A stretch of DNA of 64,000 bases, from contig JAZKJV010000600.1 in NCBI GenBank assembly GCA_037367405.1, positions 868,001-932,000 of the forward strand, in the 5' to 3' direction. Numbering within the stretch: the first letter of the stretch is position 1; each line of letters begins with the position of its first letter. Shown piece after piece: positions 12,583 through 25,900 of this stretch. The notes under the pieces were generated by a model. The model had not been told where the DNA came from and made no database searches. It saw nothing but the letters and a program-made list of their open reading frames with translations. Source of the DNA: Ottelia alismoides (lineage: Eukaryota > Streptophyta > Magnoliopsida > Alismatales > Hydrocharitaceae). Position numbers and translations under genes: made by a program.

Positions 12583-12719
12583 GGGCGATATATCGCCGAC
12601 GCTCGATATATCGGCGATATATCGGTGATATATCGCCGACACCTGGTATTTCGACATACAGACTGATATCGATACCTCACCCCCGTCGATACCGATATAT
12701 CGCGATACGACCTTCCATG
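12583..12719. repeat. Right subterminal CGATATATCG zone and TIR of the hAT
   Basis: Clustered GGCGATATATCGCCGA, CGATATATCGGCGATATATCGG and ATCGATACC words run up to the terminal ACCTTCCATG. Several are perfect palindromes. The same terminal sequence occurs at the start of the fragment at 36482. Confidence 0.9.
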
Positions 12720-12727
12720 ACTCGAGG

Positions 12728-14400
12728 TGATGCGACATTAAAAGGTTGAATAACCATGACACTTCCATTCCGAGAGAGTGACGAAACAAGTTTAGATTTC
12801 AGTGACTCCACTCAATGGATTAGTTATTCAATCTTTGTCCACATATTGGACATTGATCTAAATGTGATTCGGATGCAATGAGAAGATTAGATATTTTGTC
12901 TGACTTGATCAAACATCTCTAAGGGATCTTCTAGATCTAGATATGAGATTGGATCTTACTAAGTCAATATACATGGAATATGCAGTCGTCATATCCTTGT
13001 CACTAAGTATCCGCTAAGAAAGCACACTATTCTTGAAAGAGTTCAATAATTGTCCCATTACAGATAATATCTAAGCATTAGAAAATTAATAGAAATAATG
13101 ATATTTAAATTAGATTTAATTATCATAAGTAATGTGGACATGATTGACATTATTTAAAGACGTGTAGAGAGACATCTTAGATGACTAAATTAGGTTTAAT
13201 TATCATAAACGAAATTAATATGGATAATACTATCTACGATAATGATTGATAATGTGGATATGATCCACAATATCATAAAGAGAATTAATGATGAATAGGA
13301 TTCATAATTTAAATATTAATGTAAATTGATTCACATTGGGAAATTAAATGTAAACATGATTTACATTTAGTATTGGATGGATGAATATGATTCATAAATA
13401 TCAATGATACATTTGCAATTGTCATAAATAATGTGCAAATTATTTGGTGATATTTAGTTGATAAAATATTCTATGAATAAAGATTTAATGTAATGAGATT
13501 ACATTAAAGGAGATTGGAGAGAAAAAGTCTCTTTCCAATTCCATGGTGGGCATTAACCGCAAATATGCAAGGAGACTTTCTCTTTTCCACATTTTTGGAA
13601 GGAAGCTCTGTTATTTCCACTTTATTTATAAGAGAATACTATTTCGAGACTAACTTTTGGAGCAAAATTGAAAATTAATTTATTAACTTCTAATCCTCAA
13701 GTATAATCTTGAAAGATTATATTTAATCTCAACCATTGATCATTGTTAAGAGTACATCTCCCCCATACATTATGTTATATAAGAGAGGGTAGTTCTAGCT
13801 CTCTTAGTTCTTACAATTGTTGCGACAATAAATCTCTCTCTTACCACACGTCAACCCTCTCTCCATCTCCAACAGGTGTGACTATCCATATAGGGTTTTA
13901 TGGAATCTGTGATCGTCACCGCGTTACCGTCATGCTACTAGACTGATTGCTCGTGGATCTTCACCTTATTCAGTGTCTTGTGCTCTTGAAGAAGACATTG
14001 GATTTCGTGAGATGAAATTAAAAGATTCTTCGGTCGGAACGTCGCCTCGGATTGAGTGAAGCGCATGTCTCATCCACGTACCTACAAGTACTCTCTCGTC
14101 GGATTTGATTTGAGACATGAGGTATCTTCCTATACAAGCTTCAACATCACGGTCACACTTCAAGAGGTAACTCTTATACTTGTGTGATCATCATGATGAA
14201 ACGACATGAGAATTATTCGCATGCCATGTGGATTCGTCGAAATTTTTTTTAATTCTGCAACAACATCGACTAGTATAACAAGTCGACCTAGATGGAATAC
14301 GATTCGATCTCCACATTTCGATGATGCGCGAGATATAATCCCTTGCCTTCATATACTCCATCTCATAAGCCTTCATAATGCTCATGAATTATAAGTACAA
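12728..14400 (+). other. Continuation of Copia G 3' non-coding/LTR-like sequence
   Basis: AT-rich, non-coding, and contiguous with 5396-6355 without the hAT. A GTTATATAAGAGAGGG word near 13769 has the look of a TATA box followed by a transcribed leader, as in an LTR. No second copy was found, so this is a tentative call. Confidence 0.3.
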
Positions 14401-15165
14401 TAACTACTAGTTGGTTATGGTTAACATGCAATCAAAATAGGCTCTTTCATCATCCCATGGTTGAGAACTCCGATGTCCTTAATGCCCGACATAGTTGGAG
14501 TAAGAGTAGACATGCAAACACATGAGAAATAGGTATAAAATCAAAGCATGCTTAAGCATTCAATGAGTACATGGGTACAGACCACACTCCATAATACCCT
14601 CGTGTATAAAAGGAAGGACTCGCAGTTCTTGTAAATGAAATTAGAGGGTTGGAACAACCCCTATTAATGCAAAACATGTTCAGATAAACCCTGAGATATT
14701 TGAGGATATGCAAAGGGGAAGCTAGAAAAGTTCACACGTGTCTTTGAATAAGGGGTCAGTGATGGCTTTTTCCAAACCTACTAGGTAGTAATTGATGTTT
14801 GCAACCACTTAAACCTACAAAACAAGTGAGGATGGTTCTTATTTGAGTGTTGTTTGGTGACCCAGACAACAATGACAAAGTTCAAAGTTCACAACGTAGT
14901 TTTAGGGTTTAAGCAAGGGTAATTAACGACAATTCCAAACCGGTTCTCTAAATACCATGTTAAAAATAGAATTGATTTTTGTAATGAGAATAGAAGCCCT
15001 ATTATCTCTCATATAGTGGATACCAATAGGACAATTACATTGAAAATCAAAAACAAAAAAAAGATTAGAAAGAGGGTTTCGAACTATAAAATTATCACAA
15101 ATACAAATAAGGATATTGTAAACAATTACGACCAACCACAACACAGATATGGATCAACAATCGGA
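14401..15165. other. Unassigned intronic sequence
   Basis: I see no gene, repeat or transposon terminus here. Confidence 0.5.
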
Positions 15166-15180
15166 TAGGTAATATATAAA

Positions 15181-17062
15181 CAGCAACAACAACAAAGCTT
15201 TTTCCCACATTAAGTAGGCCCGACAACATGGATTATTCGCCTCCATTCATATCTATCTTGGGTCATTCTCGAGCTTAGATTCAAAAAACTAAGATCCCTT
15301 CGAATAGTTTCATTCCAACACTTCTTGGGCCTTCCTCGTCCTCTCTTAGCATGCTCAACATCCCAACACTTCTTGGGCCTAACTGGTGCATCACCCGACC
15401 TCCTTTGCAAATGACCAAGCCACCTTAAGCGATTTTCTCGCAACTTATCCTCGATCAAAGTGACACCCACTTTTCCTTCTAATTGCATCCATTCTGAATC
15501 CGATCTTTATGTATATGTCTGCACATCCACCATAGCATTATTTCTGCAACTGGCATTCTTTACAAATGTTTATGTTCACAAGCCAACATTCAGATCCATA
15601 GAGCGTAGCAGGTCTTACGGTTGCTTTGTAAAACTTTCCTTTGATTTTCATAGGAATTTTCTTATCACTTAGAACAGCAGAGGTTCCTCTCCACTTTAGC
15701 CAACCTACATTTATTCTATGGGTAACATCTCCATCAATTTCCCCATCATGTTGCAAAATAAATCCCAAGTATCTAAAGGAATCTTTCTTCTGAATGTTAT
15801 CGACACCAATTTTCACCTCGATTCCTTGACCATTGCTTTCATCAAAAGTGCACTCCATATATTCTGTCTTAGTCCTACTTATACGAAATCCTTTAGTCTC
15901 TAATGTATATCTCCAAACCTCAAGCCTCTCATTTACTCCATCTCTAGTCTCATCAATCAACACAATGTCATCAGCAAATAACATACACCAATGTATCTCA
16001 TCCTGAATGTGACTAGTCAACTCGTCAATAATCAAAGTAAAAAAAGAATGGACTTAAAGTTGAACTGTGATGTAGATCAATGCTATTGTCAAAATAGTCA
16101 GCCTTCCCAGAATAGATCCTTACACAAGATGAACCCCTATCATACATATCCTTTATGAGGTTAACGTATAGGATGGGTACTTGTCTCTTCTCTAAAACTC
16201 TCACAATATCTCACGTGGGACAGAATCATATGCCTTCTCCAAATCAATGAAAATCAAGTAGAAGTTCTTCCTTTTAGTTCTGTCTCAATTGTTCTCTGCA
16301 GCAAGTGGATGGCTTCAATAGTTGAGCGACCTGGCATGAATCCGAATTGATTTTCTTTTAATTTAGAAACTTACCTCGACCTTATTTCGATCATGCGTTC
16401 CCAAATTTTCATAGTATGATTCATCAACTTGATACCTCTATAATTCAAACAATTTTGAACGTCTCCTTTGTTCTTATAAAGAGGCACCACAATGCTTCAC
16501 CTCCAATCTTCAGGCATTTTCTTGCTTTTCCAAACAACATTGAATAAATTTGTAAGTCAAGTCAAATCATGCTCACTAGAACTCTCCATACTTCCATAGG
16601 AATGTCATCATGTCCTACACCTTTACCAGATTTCATAACCTTCAAAGCCTCCTCTACTTCCTTTGTATTCGTCTATAGCTTGCACGATTCAAGTAACTTT
16701 CACTACTAGCTAGATCTCCCAAAGTGATCTCTTTATTTCCTTCTCCAATGAAAAACTTAATGAAATATTGTTTCCATCTAGTCTCTATGTCCTTCTGAGT
16801 AACAAATGCGTGTCTTTCCTCATCCTTAATGCATCTTACTTGAGAAAGGTCCTTGGTTTTTCTCTCTCTCGCTTTGGCCAATATGAATATATCCTTTTGG
16901 TCCTCATTAGAGTTGAATTTTTTGTACAAAACTTTATAAATTTTTGACTTAGCTTCGCTTACAGCTGTCTTTGCTTCGTTCTTTACTATCTTGTAGTTTG
17001 TGATAGTTTCCTCTGTTCTATCCTTGGACATAACTTAAAAAAATCTCTTTTAATATCTAGTT
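15181..17062 (-). mobile_element. RTE-type LINE, 5'-truncated, with 15-bp target duplication
   Basis: TAGGTAATATATAAA flanks the insert perfectly at 15166-15180 and 17063-17077. On the minus strand it reads: a region with a KDRTEET..AKSKIYK stretch (17031-16654), the reverse transcriptase with CMLFADDIVLIDETRDGVNE (FADD catalytic box, near 15975), ILQHDGEIDGDVTHRIN, LYGSECW, and LRWLGHLQRRSGDAPV at the C-terminus (15215-15488). It ends in the (TTG)n tail, seen as CAGCAACAACAACAAAGC at 15181. Several frameshifts split the frame, and a short duplicated segment (AKRGRGRPKKCW region) occurs near the C-terminus. The endonuclease part is absent because of 5' truncation. Confidence 0.92.
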
Positions 17063-17077
17063 TAGGTAATATATAAA

Positions 17078-17463
17078 GTTAAGAATATTTTAATGGTGTC
17101 TACTTGTTAAATTTTTTAATGTTATAATAAAAATAATTAATTTAAATAACTTATACAAAAAATCAGTAAAGACATCGAAGAGGATGGGCATGCGATGGAT
17201 AAAGGGGAGATGAATTAAGAGGAAATTAGAGTTAAGTTAATCTATTTGTGGCATTCCATTATTTAATCTAGTTTTGTCACGGTTATAATAAACAATTGCG
17301 TACAAAACCTTGTAAATATACCCTTCGTTACAATGGTATGCATAGATGTGCATATATAGATATTTGATCGAAGAAACACCAAAATTTTCAATATCTATAT
17401 CAACGAAAAATTATATAACCATAACCATATTTGTATTCAATATTTCAAAATTCTCAACAATAT
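17078..17463. other. Unassigned AT-rich sequence
   Basis: No gene or element recognised. Confidence 0.5.
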
Positions 17464-17838
17464 ATATATGGGAAAATGGGGTTGCCTCCTTGAGGCAGCC
17501 AACATGGTGGCCTCCGCCTATGTTTTTCCGTAATTTTTTTTATTTTTTTAAAAAATATCACCATGTATATTCATCTATATATCCCTCCAATATACCATTC
17601 GAATTCCTTCAGAAACAGAGACTCATATGCCCTCCATCTAGAACAAGTAACTTTAACAGTCTAAACATTGTTGTAATCGACTTGTTCTGGATGGAAGGCA
17701 TAAGAGTCTCTGTTCCTGACGAAATTCAAGTGACATATAGGAGGGATATATAGATGAATATACATGGTGATATTTTGCAAAAAACTAAAAAAAGATATGA
17801 AAATGGGATGGGGGCAGCCCCATTGAACCCATATATGT
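17464..17838. mobile_element. Foldback (hairpin) element copy 1
   Basis: Two long arms are near-complementary. Left-arm landmarks ATATCACCATGTATATTCAT, ATATATCCCTCC, GAAACAGAGACTC and CCATCTAGAACAAGT recur inverted in the right arm around a loop at about 17655-17680. A second copy of the core is at 19202-19612. No transposase is encoded. The superfamily is uncertain, since flanks are TA-rich and no clean target duplication is visible. Confidence 0.8.
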
Positions 17839-18300
17839 AGAGGGCCTTTCTAATAGGACATGGTCCTTCCATGTGTAAGGAAGGCCAATGATCGTAGACG
17901 TTATATTAAAATCTAATGGCATGATCAATTTATTTACCCAAAAAGGGTATTTTGGTCATCATCTTTTGTATTAATTATGCACACCATTTAATATTTCGAA
18001 ATACTAAATTTAGCTAGTTCTATTTTTTGTATTTTTCGCAATACCCTATTTAAATAATGTCTACTTTTGTGGGTGACATTACGTAGGGCAGACGTTGTAT
18101 CCTCACATGATTTTTTAGAGAATCAGTGGTTCCGTTTGTAATGATTATATATTTTTTGTAGAATCCGTGATTCATTCAAAAATCATCAGTCATTTGTAAA
18201 TTTGTATGGTTCTTTGTAGAATATAATTCATATTAGCAATATATTAGTTATTTTTACGTTTTAGTGATTCATGTGAAATATGCAATCTTTTTTAAATAAA
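17839..18300. other. Unassigned AT-rich sequence
   Basis: No gene or element recognised. Confidence 0.5.
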
Positions 18301-18535
18301 TATATAATACATGTTTTCAATATGTATAATACACATTCAAATATGTATAAATACACGTCAAAAATGTATAACACATCCGAAACGTGTAATACACATCAAA
18401 TATACATGATATATAAAAAAATACAATTGTCATTCGCACACAATTGATATGTATAATACACATCGAATATGTATAATACACATCAAAATTGTATAATACA
18501 CATAAAAAATTGTATAATGCACATGAAATATGTAA
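18300..18535. repeat. Degenerate 20-bp AT-rich minisatellite
   Basis: Loose repeats of [20 protein letters not shown]. The clearest four consecutive units are at about 18449-18530 with 20- to 21-bp spacing. Confidence 0.75.
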
Positions 18536-18559
18536 GATATAATGGTTGTATAGCTACAT

Positions 18560-18985
18560 TATGTTGCCACCACTGTGACACTTACGTCTCCGTCGACCAA
18601 CGCATTGTCATTGTAGCCTGCGTGAAGAACTTTCCAGAGAGTCGCGACGTCATCTCCTTGTAACTAAGCGTGCCATCCACATCTGCCTTATCGATGAGGA
18701 TGTGCATGACGTCGTCAACTTCGCTCATGCGTCATCGTCCTCACATCCACTCATGCACCTCCGTCGTCACATCCGCGATGTGGCGAAAGGTTGACGTCTT
18801 ACGATGCTCCAACATGGACGCCATGTCAACGGTATGAAGGTGGAGAAGAGGTTGATGAGGCATTTGATGACGACGGAGAGGAGCGACGGCCAAAGTACAA
18901 CGCCAACGTTGCCGTCGTGCTCATCCTCCTCTTCCTCCACTTTTTGTGCGTGTGAGATTAGGGTTTTGAAATGATTTGTTGGCAA
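18560..18985 (-). pseudogene. GC-rich gene-like fragment, possible EF-hand remnant
   Basis: Base composition jumps from strongly AT-rich to balanced. One minus-strand frame reads VDDVMHILIDKADVDGTLSY around 18640-18720, followed by KEMTSRL. Within it KADVDGTLSYKE fits the EF-hand loop pattern from position 2 onward (Asp at 3 and 5, Gly at 6, Leu at 8, Glu at 12), but position 1 is Lys instead of Asp. Stops lie just upstream and downstream, so at most this is a captured or decayed exon. The family call is weak. Confidence 0.25.
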
Positions 18986-19201
18986 TGCGAATGGAAAAAA
19001 TAGGAGAGAGATTAATAAAGAGAGATATTAGGTGATTGCATGCTATGTTTAGATAATGAATAATGATCAAAATGAATTTTTGATTAATTAAATAATATTA
19101 TTAACATACCTTTAATGACAACCGCCGGATTAAATATGGATGCATGAGATCGCTAGCCTTCCTTAGAAATAGAAGGACCAAATTCTATTGGAAGGATATC
19201 C
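18986..19201. other. Unassigned AT-rich sequence
   Basis: No gene or element recognised. Confidence 0.5.
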
Positions 19202-19612
19202 TATATATATATAGGGAAAAGGGAGTATGCACCAAGGTGCATGTAATTTTACATGCATCGGGATTTATATCTTCCACGTTTTTTTATTTTTTTGAAAAAT
19301 ATCACCATGTTTATCCATCCCTATATTTCTCCTATATGTCATTCCAATTTCGTGAGAAACAGAAACTCCTATGCCTTCCATCTAGAACGGGTAATTTTAA
19401 CGGTCTTAGAATTGTTGCAATTGACCTGTTCTAGATGGAAGGCATAGGAGTCTCTATTTCTGACGAAATCCGAATAGCAATAAGGAGGGATATATAGATG
19501 AATATACATGGTGATATTATCCAAAAAAGTAGAAAAACGTGGAAGATATAGGTCCCGGTGTATGTAAAATTATATGCACCTGGGTGCATGCTTCCCAACC
19601 CCATATATATAT
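19202..19612. mobile_element. Foldback (hairpin) element copy 2
   Basis: A nearly full-length inverted repeat with arms of about 190 bp. The left arm starts GGGAAAAGGGAGTATGCACC and the right arm ends GGGTGCATGCTTCCC; the loop is near 19404-19420 (CGGTCTTAGAATTGTTG). The inner arms match copy 1 at 17464-17838. The outer 60-70 bp differ, using a GCACCAAGGTGC palindrome instead of the GCCTCCTTGAGGC of copy 1. It is flanked by TATATATA on both sides. Confidence 0.85.
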
Positions 19613-19827
19613 TCATATCCTTCAAATTTTGAAAATGTAAATGTGTGTTGATATCGTTTAAAAAAACTAATTGTGCATATACATTCTGAAGCAAATTACT
19701 TATAAGCTTGTAGTCTAGTGGCTCGTTAACATTAAAGTCTCATGATATTGGATATATGATGGCTTACATCATAATCATAAGATTTTTAAGAAACTGTGGT
19801 TGTAATAAAAGGATTTCTTCACTTTAC
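19613..19827 (-). other. Start of APRT intron 4
   Basis: The intron opens with donor GTAAAG at 19827. It holds no exon-like sequence, and the rest of the window down to position 1 belongs to the same intron if the gene is intact. Confidence 0.7.
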
Positions 19828-19977
19828 CAAGCAGCTTCATTGCAGCACACAGAGTTCCCCCCGTTGCAATCAGATCATCAACAACCAGAGCTCGGTCACC
19901 TGGTTGAACAGCTCCCGTGTGCATTTCAAGGCAATCTCTTCCGTACTCCAGAATGTACTGCTCTGAGATGACCTCAC
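19828..19977 (-). CDS. APRT: APRT exon 4 (PRPP-binding exon)
   Basis: 150 nt, phase 1 at both ends. The acceptor TTTATAAACAG precedes 19977 and the donor GTAAAG follows 19828. It encodes [19 protein letters not shown], then [20 protein letters not shown] and [10 protein letters not shown]. The [11 protein letters not shown] stretch is the PRPP-binding loop of type I phosphoribosyltransferases, with both acidic residues kept. Confidence 0.96.
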
Positions 19978-22900
19978 CTGTTTATAAAAAAGATAATACA
20001 TATTCTAAGATAACTGTGATATATTGTTCACCTCTGTTCTCATAAATCAAAATAAAGTTGTGAATCTGATCTATAATGTTGCCTTCGGGTTTGGGTGACG
20101 AAGGCAAAGTGGTCAGAGTGGGTATCAATAATTTGCAAACGTAAATCACATGCCCTAACAGTTCAGGCTTTTCACCTGGCAATTTTCTAGGTTTTCTCAG
20201 AGGAACAAATTTCGCTCCGATAGCTAATGCAATGGGAGGTCCGAAAAAGAAGCCCCTTGCCTCAATTCCTGGCATAAACAAACTCATAAGAACTTGGGTA
20301 CTTAAGCATCAAATTAATTTGATCTTATTACATCAAGATACCATTTAGAGAAATCATGTTTACACAAACATCCACCTCCTCGTCAAAGGCATGATTACTG
20401 AACATCTTTTTAGGAAAAGCAAATGAAAGTCAAATAGACGTCACTACTTACTGGTCATCCAATATAACGAGTTATGCCTATTTTCCTCAGCATCTAAGAC
20501 GACCTTAAGGAACATCTATTTAGGAAAGGCGAACACAAAACTTATAGACATTGCATCCAGCATAGCTGATTGAAACTATTGTCCATATAAGCCAACCAGC
20601 TTCAGTCATGGACTATGTAAGTGGGGCAACAGTTGTTGTTAATATATTTTGTTGGTGTATCTATATTTGGGTATTTTCTTATTTCGACTACTCATTTATT
20701 CTCCTTTCTTGCTTAAGGAGTTATAAGTAATCTCCTCTCTTTTGTGCTAGGGTTTCATCTACAGAATCATCTCATTTCACCTATTCATGAGATATCAGAG
20801 CAGCAATCCTAGATCGATGCCCTTTCACCTCTCTTGGCCCTAACCACCCTCCACAGCTGACTACTCCACCTAACAGCCACCGACAGTGCCAGGCCAACAG
20901 ATATTGCCTACACCAGACCAGCAGCCATCCCCTCTGCCCCTAACAGCTGGTTGCACCCAGCAGGTTGTTGGCATTGTCATGGTCAGGGAAAGGGGGTCTC
21001 TCGCGGGAGCTCCGGTGATGTGAAACCACGGGTTTTGACCTGAAAATCCGATTAAATTGATGGTAACCAAATGAGAAATCACCCAAAAAACACTTTTGAT
21101 CTGATTGAGGCATATGATAGTTTGAAAGAGTATCAATGTCAGGAATCCAAAGGACCTGAAATTTTACAAATCGGATATCGGATATAGGAGGTAAGATCAT
21201 TTTAGTGAAGAGAGGTCAAGTCTGAAATTGGTGGACACGAATGTTAGCAAGATCTGCATAAGGATATGCCCTAACCCGAATTGGATGATATAAAACCAAT
21301 CTTTGGATGCCCCACCCTTCCTTAAGTTATAACTGCCACCTTTCCACCTCCAAGGTTGCTGGAGACGGCCTCAAGGCAGCCAGATTGTCATAGAAGTTGG
21401 TCATTCACCTCCATCTTCTCATGGAAGCATCTCACAAGAGAAAGGAAGTTCAATCTCAATTTTTCAAGGTGAGATGCCTTAATTCTCAATCTCCATGTTT
21501 TTGTTGTGGATTTAATTCTAACCACGGGTTCTTCAATCTAAGGTGTCTTACACATGCAAAAAAGCATCTGAAGGGGCGACTTAGGACGGGCACGAGGTTT
21601 ACACACGGGAGCATATGTATAGGTATGATCCTCTTCCATCTAATTGGTGTCTCTCTCGATTTTGGTCGAGTGCACTTTTACGCAAGGTTGGTCCCATCAT
21701 GTATGTTTCCCATGGGCTTCAAGCCCTTCTTGTTAGATTGTTTTCCCCCTTGGATTTTTTTTGAAGAAAAACATGGGTGGCCTCCCAGGTTGGACCCACC
21801 TCAAGATGTATTTTCCCCCTTAGAATGGGGCATGTTTTATTAAGAACGTGAACGTCCATGATCCAAGTTCCTAAAGAAAATGGCTAAAAGGCATTTTGTT
21901 GTAGTGATTTTGCAACTTGGATTAAACTGGATTAGGTGCTTATTTAAAGCAATGATGTATAGAAACTATACTTGTATGTTGATGTCTACGAGGGAAGGAG
22001 CTTATGTGACTTGGAATGCGTTGAATGGGACACATATCAAATGTATGTGAGGGGTTTAGTTTGTTTCTCGAAACTATAATTGATTGTTTTGGTAAAATAA
22101 AATACACCACTAGATAGAGTTTTCCAATGCATCCAAAATTGCCTCAATCAGAGTTATTTACCTCCTGAAATCATCGAACCAATGTGGGCCAAAACTATTG
22201 TCGAAAGAGAGAATGAAAGTTATATTTCATTTAACCCTGGAGCTCTCTTATATAGGAGAAAAGCTCAAAGGAAATTACTAAAATAAGACTGGAGGAATAA
22301 ATAATATAAAGAAAGACGACAAGACATAAGAATCTTAACACTCTGCCTCAAGCTGGAGCATATATATCTATCATACTCAGCTTGGAACAGGAATGGTGAA
22401 AAGGACCTTTTGCAAGAGTTTTGGTAAGCATATCTGCAATCTGATCTCCTGAAGCAACATGAGATGTAGAAATAAGCCCCTTTTAGATCAAATCACGAGT
22501 GTAATGACAGTCTACTTCGATGTGATTTGTTCTCTCATGAAATGCTGGATTATTTGATATGAATAGTGCTGCTTGATTATCATATTTGAGATGCATAGGA
22601 AAAGGAACCTTAATAGTTAGGTCAGTCAGGACAGACTTGGCCCACATCATTTATGTACTCCCTTGGGCCATGACCCTATATTCTGATTCAGCGCTAGACC
22701 GAGCAACGACCGTTTGTTTCTTACTTTTCCATGAAACCAATGAGCTTCCAACAAACACAATAAAGCCTGAAGAGGACTTCTTGTCCTTGGGACACCCAAC
22801 ATAATATGCATCTGCACATCCTGTAACTATAAGAGACGTATCTCTTCTAAAAAGAAGACATGCACCTAGAGATGACTTCAGATATCTCAAGATCATGCAA

Positions 22901-25900
22901 ACTGCATCCATATGTGCATGTCTGGGTTGCTCCATAAACTGACTGACTCTGCTCATAGAGAATGACATATCAGGCCTGGTGATAGTAACATATAACAATT
23001 TACCAACCAGCTCTTTGTATCGTCTTTTATCCACCTCTTCAAAGTCATCATAAAGCCTAGTATTAGGATCCATTGGTGTAGTAGCTGGTCTACACCCTGT
23101 CATGCCTATCTCAGAGAGAAGATCAGTAATATACTTCCTTTATGTCATAACCATACCATGTTGATTTCGTGCAAACTCCGAGCCAAGGAAGTAATTAAGA
23201 GCACCAAGGTCTTTGGTAACAAATTGTCGTCCAAGGAAATCCTTAGTTGCTTGAATGCCATGTTCATCGCTGCCAGTCACAACAATGTCATCAACGTAGA
23301 CTAGAACAACAACAATACCTCTCTAGTTTCTCTTAACAAAAAGAGAATGATCGGGGCAGTGGATCTGGAAAACCCCTTCTATTCAATCAACTCTAAGAGC
23401 TTCTGAAACCAAGCCCTCGGACTCTGCTTAAGGCCATATATAACCTTATGAAGACGAATACTAGACTCCCCCTCAGTAGCAAACCTTGGTGGCTGCTGCA
23501 TGTACATCTCCTCCTGCAAATCCCCATATAAGAAAGCATTCTTGACATCTAATTGGAAGAGTGGGCAATCACGAACAACTGCAACAACAATAAGAATCCG
23601 CAACGTAGAGTGGCATGCAATGGGAAAAAAAGTCTCCCGAAAGTCCACCCCATAGATTTCGGTGAAGCCATGAGCAACCAATCTGGCCTTATATCTGTCC
23701 ATTGTACGATCAGCTCGGTGTTTAACAGTAAACACCCACTTGCTGCCAACAATAGACGCACCCGGGGGAGCATGGATAATGTTCCACGTACCTCGAGACT
23801 GTAAGGCTACCATCTCTTCCTCCATTGCCAGACGCCACTTACTGCTTTGCAACGTCTCCTGATATGACCGTGGTAGCTCCACAGCAAATAATCCCACAAC
23901 AAACCTCTGAAAATATCTGGAAAGACGTCCCAAGGAGACATGGGAAGCCATAGGATGCATAATGCATACCCGTTGCTGCCTCTGTATAGCAATGGGTACA
24001 TCAAGATTTTCATTAATTTCACGAGTAGTATCCTCCACGATATCCTGCACCTCAGGCTGCATATGCAAATCACTAGTGCCATTAGAATAACTCAAATGAT
24101 CAGAACATACATTAGACGTGCTGGATGATGAAAGGGACACATGAGCACGGGGTCGACGCTGGTAGAACTGAGGGTAAAAAATAAGTGGCGGTGGAGGTAA
24201 TGATGGAGGTGGTGGTGGAGGAGGAGGCAGTGGAGAAGGTGACGGAGGTGGTGGAGTAGTATGTGGTGACAATGATGGTGTAGTGGAGATCGGAGATAGA
24301 GGCATATAGACCTCCTCTTCATCCTCTGAAGAAATGAGCTTGTCACCTGTGGGAGAGAAATACATAATGGATTCAAAGAAGGTGATATCTGCACTAACAT
24401 AGTACCTTCGCCGAACAGGATCGAAGCAACGATATCCCTTTTGGGTCTTGGAATACCCAACAAAAACATATTTGACAGCTCTAGGAGAGAGCTTGTCAAG
24501 ATCAGGACACATCTGATGAACAAACACCATTGAACCAAACAGACGAGGCGTAAGTGAGAAAAGATCCATCTCGGGAAATGCAACCGAGAATGGAATTTTC
24601 TCCCCCAAAACCGAAGAGCGCATACGATTTACCAGATAACAATTAGTAAGAACCGCATCCCCCCAATACGAATGAGGAGCATGACTCCAAATCAAAAGAG
24701 TCCTGGTAACATCTAAGAGATGACGATGTTTTCGCTCAGCTATCCCATTTTGTTGGGAAATATGTACACAAGATGTCTAATGCACAATACCATGAGATTT
24801 GAGGAATTGAGAGAGTTGAGTACTGCAAAATTCTAGTGCATTATCAAAATGTATAAAGTTGACTTTTGCAGTGAAAATATTCTTTATTTCAATAATAAAT
24901 GAATGAATAACATGACCATCATCATCAGCCTTGTTTTTAAAAAGAAAAATCCAAGACAATCTTGAAAAATCATCGACAGCAATTAGATAAAACCTATGTC
25001 CCTGATGATCTGGGACACGAGTGGGATCTCAACTATAAAAATGAAATAACTCAAACAGGCCATGACTACTTCGACCATGACGACTATGAAAGGTAGACTG
25101 ATGATGCTTTCCCAAGTTGGCAGGCCTCACACTGAAGGATAAAGCGAGGGGAAATCTATGGAAGAACGTGACACAGCTTTTGCAGAGGAAGATGACCAAA
25201 CCGAAGATGTCATATGTAGGGAGAAACAGATCTAGCATGAAGAGAAGAGACACCAGCGTAAGGAGAGTGCACCATCCTATAGAGACCCCCTTGCTCACGG
25301 CCAAATCCAATAACCATGTCCGTGAGAATGTCATGAAACACAAGAGCAGACGGATCAAATATGGCACGACAATGTAAATCCTTAGTGATTTGACTAATTA
25401 ATACTAAATTCATTGAAAATTCAGGAGCATAAAGGACATTCTGAAGCCGCATTGCACGAATCAACTGCACCTTCCTCTGACCAGTAATGGGAGAGTGTGT
25501 CCCATGTGCTATCACAACAGATCGTCCCGTCTTAGACAGACAAAAATCACTCAACTCGCTTATGTAACCACAGAGATGGTTAGAGGCTCCTGAATCCATG
25601 ATCCATTCTGACAAGTCTGCCCTGTAACAACTAGTGAGAGCGTATGTTGTACCTCACCTGGATGTTGATGCTGATGCAACTACCTCTGAAGATCCTGACG
25701 AAGAACTTGTTGACCCCGAGGTAGGCATAATCTCTCTGAGTCACGCCACAAGATTATCAAACCTCGAGATATGAGGACCCCCTACCTGCTGAGTCTGCTC
25801 TGCAACACGAGCTGTAACTGGGAACCCATGCTTGGAATAACATGTTTCCTCAGAGTGACTTGTTCTATGACAATAAGTACACGACTGCCGAGGAGGCCGA

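Larger units (their letters stand above)
6364..12719 (-). mobile_element. Complete hAT-superfamily DNA transposon (6356 bp)
   Basis: The element is bounded by a perfect 8-bp target duplication, ACTCGAGG, at 6356-6363 and 12720-12727. Its termini are inverted: CATGGAAGGACATATCG on the left, and CATGGAAGGTCGTATCG when the right end is read on the minus strand. Eight-base duplications and short CA..TG ends are hAT hallmarks. The interior carries a minus-strand hAT transposase gene (7179-10528) with BED-finger, central hAT and C-terminal dimerisation regions. Subterminal regions at both ends are packed with CGATATATCG-type words. A 1.5-kb array of 80-bp repeats lies in the transposase 5' intron. 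The termini look intact, so the copy could still be moved in trans, but its own transposase is broken. It sits in the 3' non-coding part of Copia G. Confidence 0.95.

Noticed and set aside
1..19827. Last APRT exon within the left 19.8 kb
   Set aside because: I looked on the minus strand for text corresponding to the conserved VECACVIELPEL segment and found none. A diverged exon cannot be fully excluded without a profile search.
21397..21843. 148-codon open frame as a gene
   Set aside because: No recognisable domain, no splice or start context, and it lies in intron 2 next to retroelement debris.
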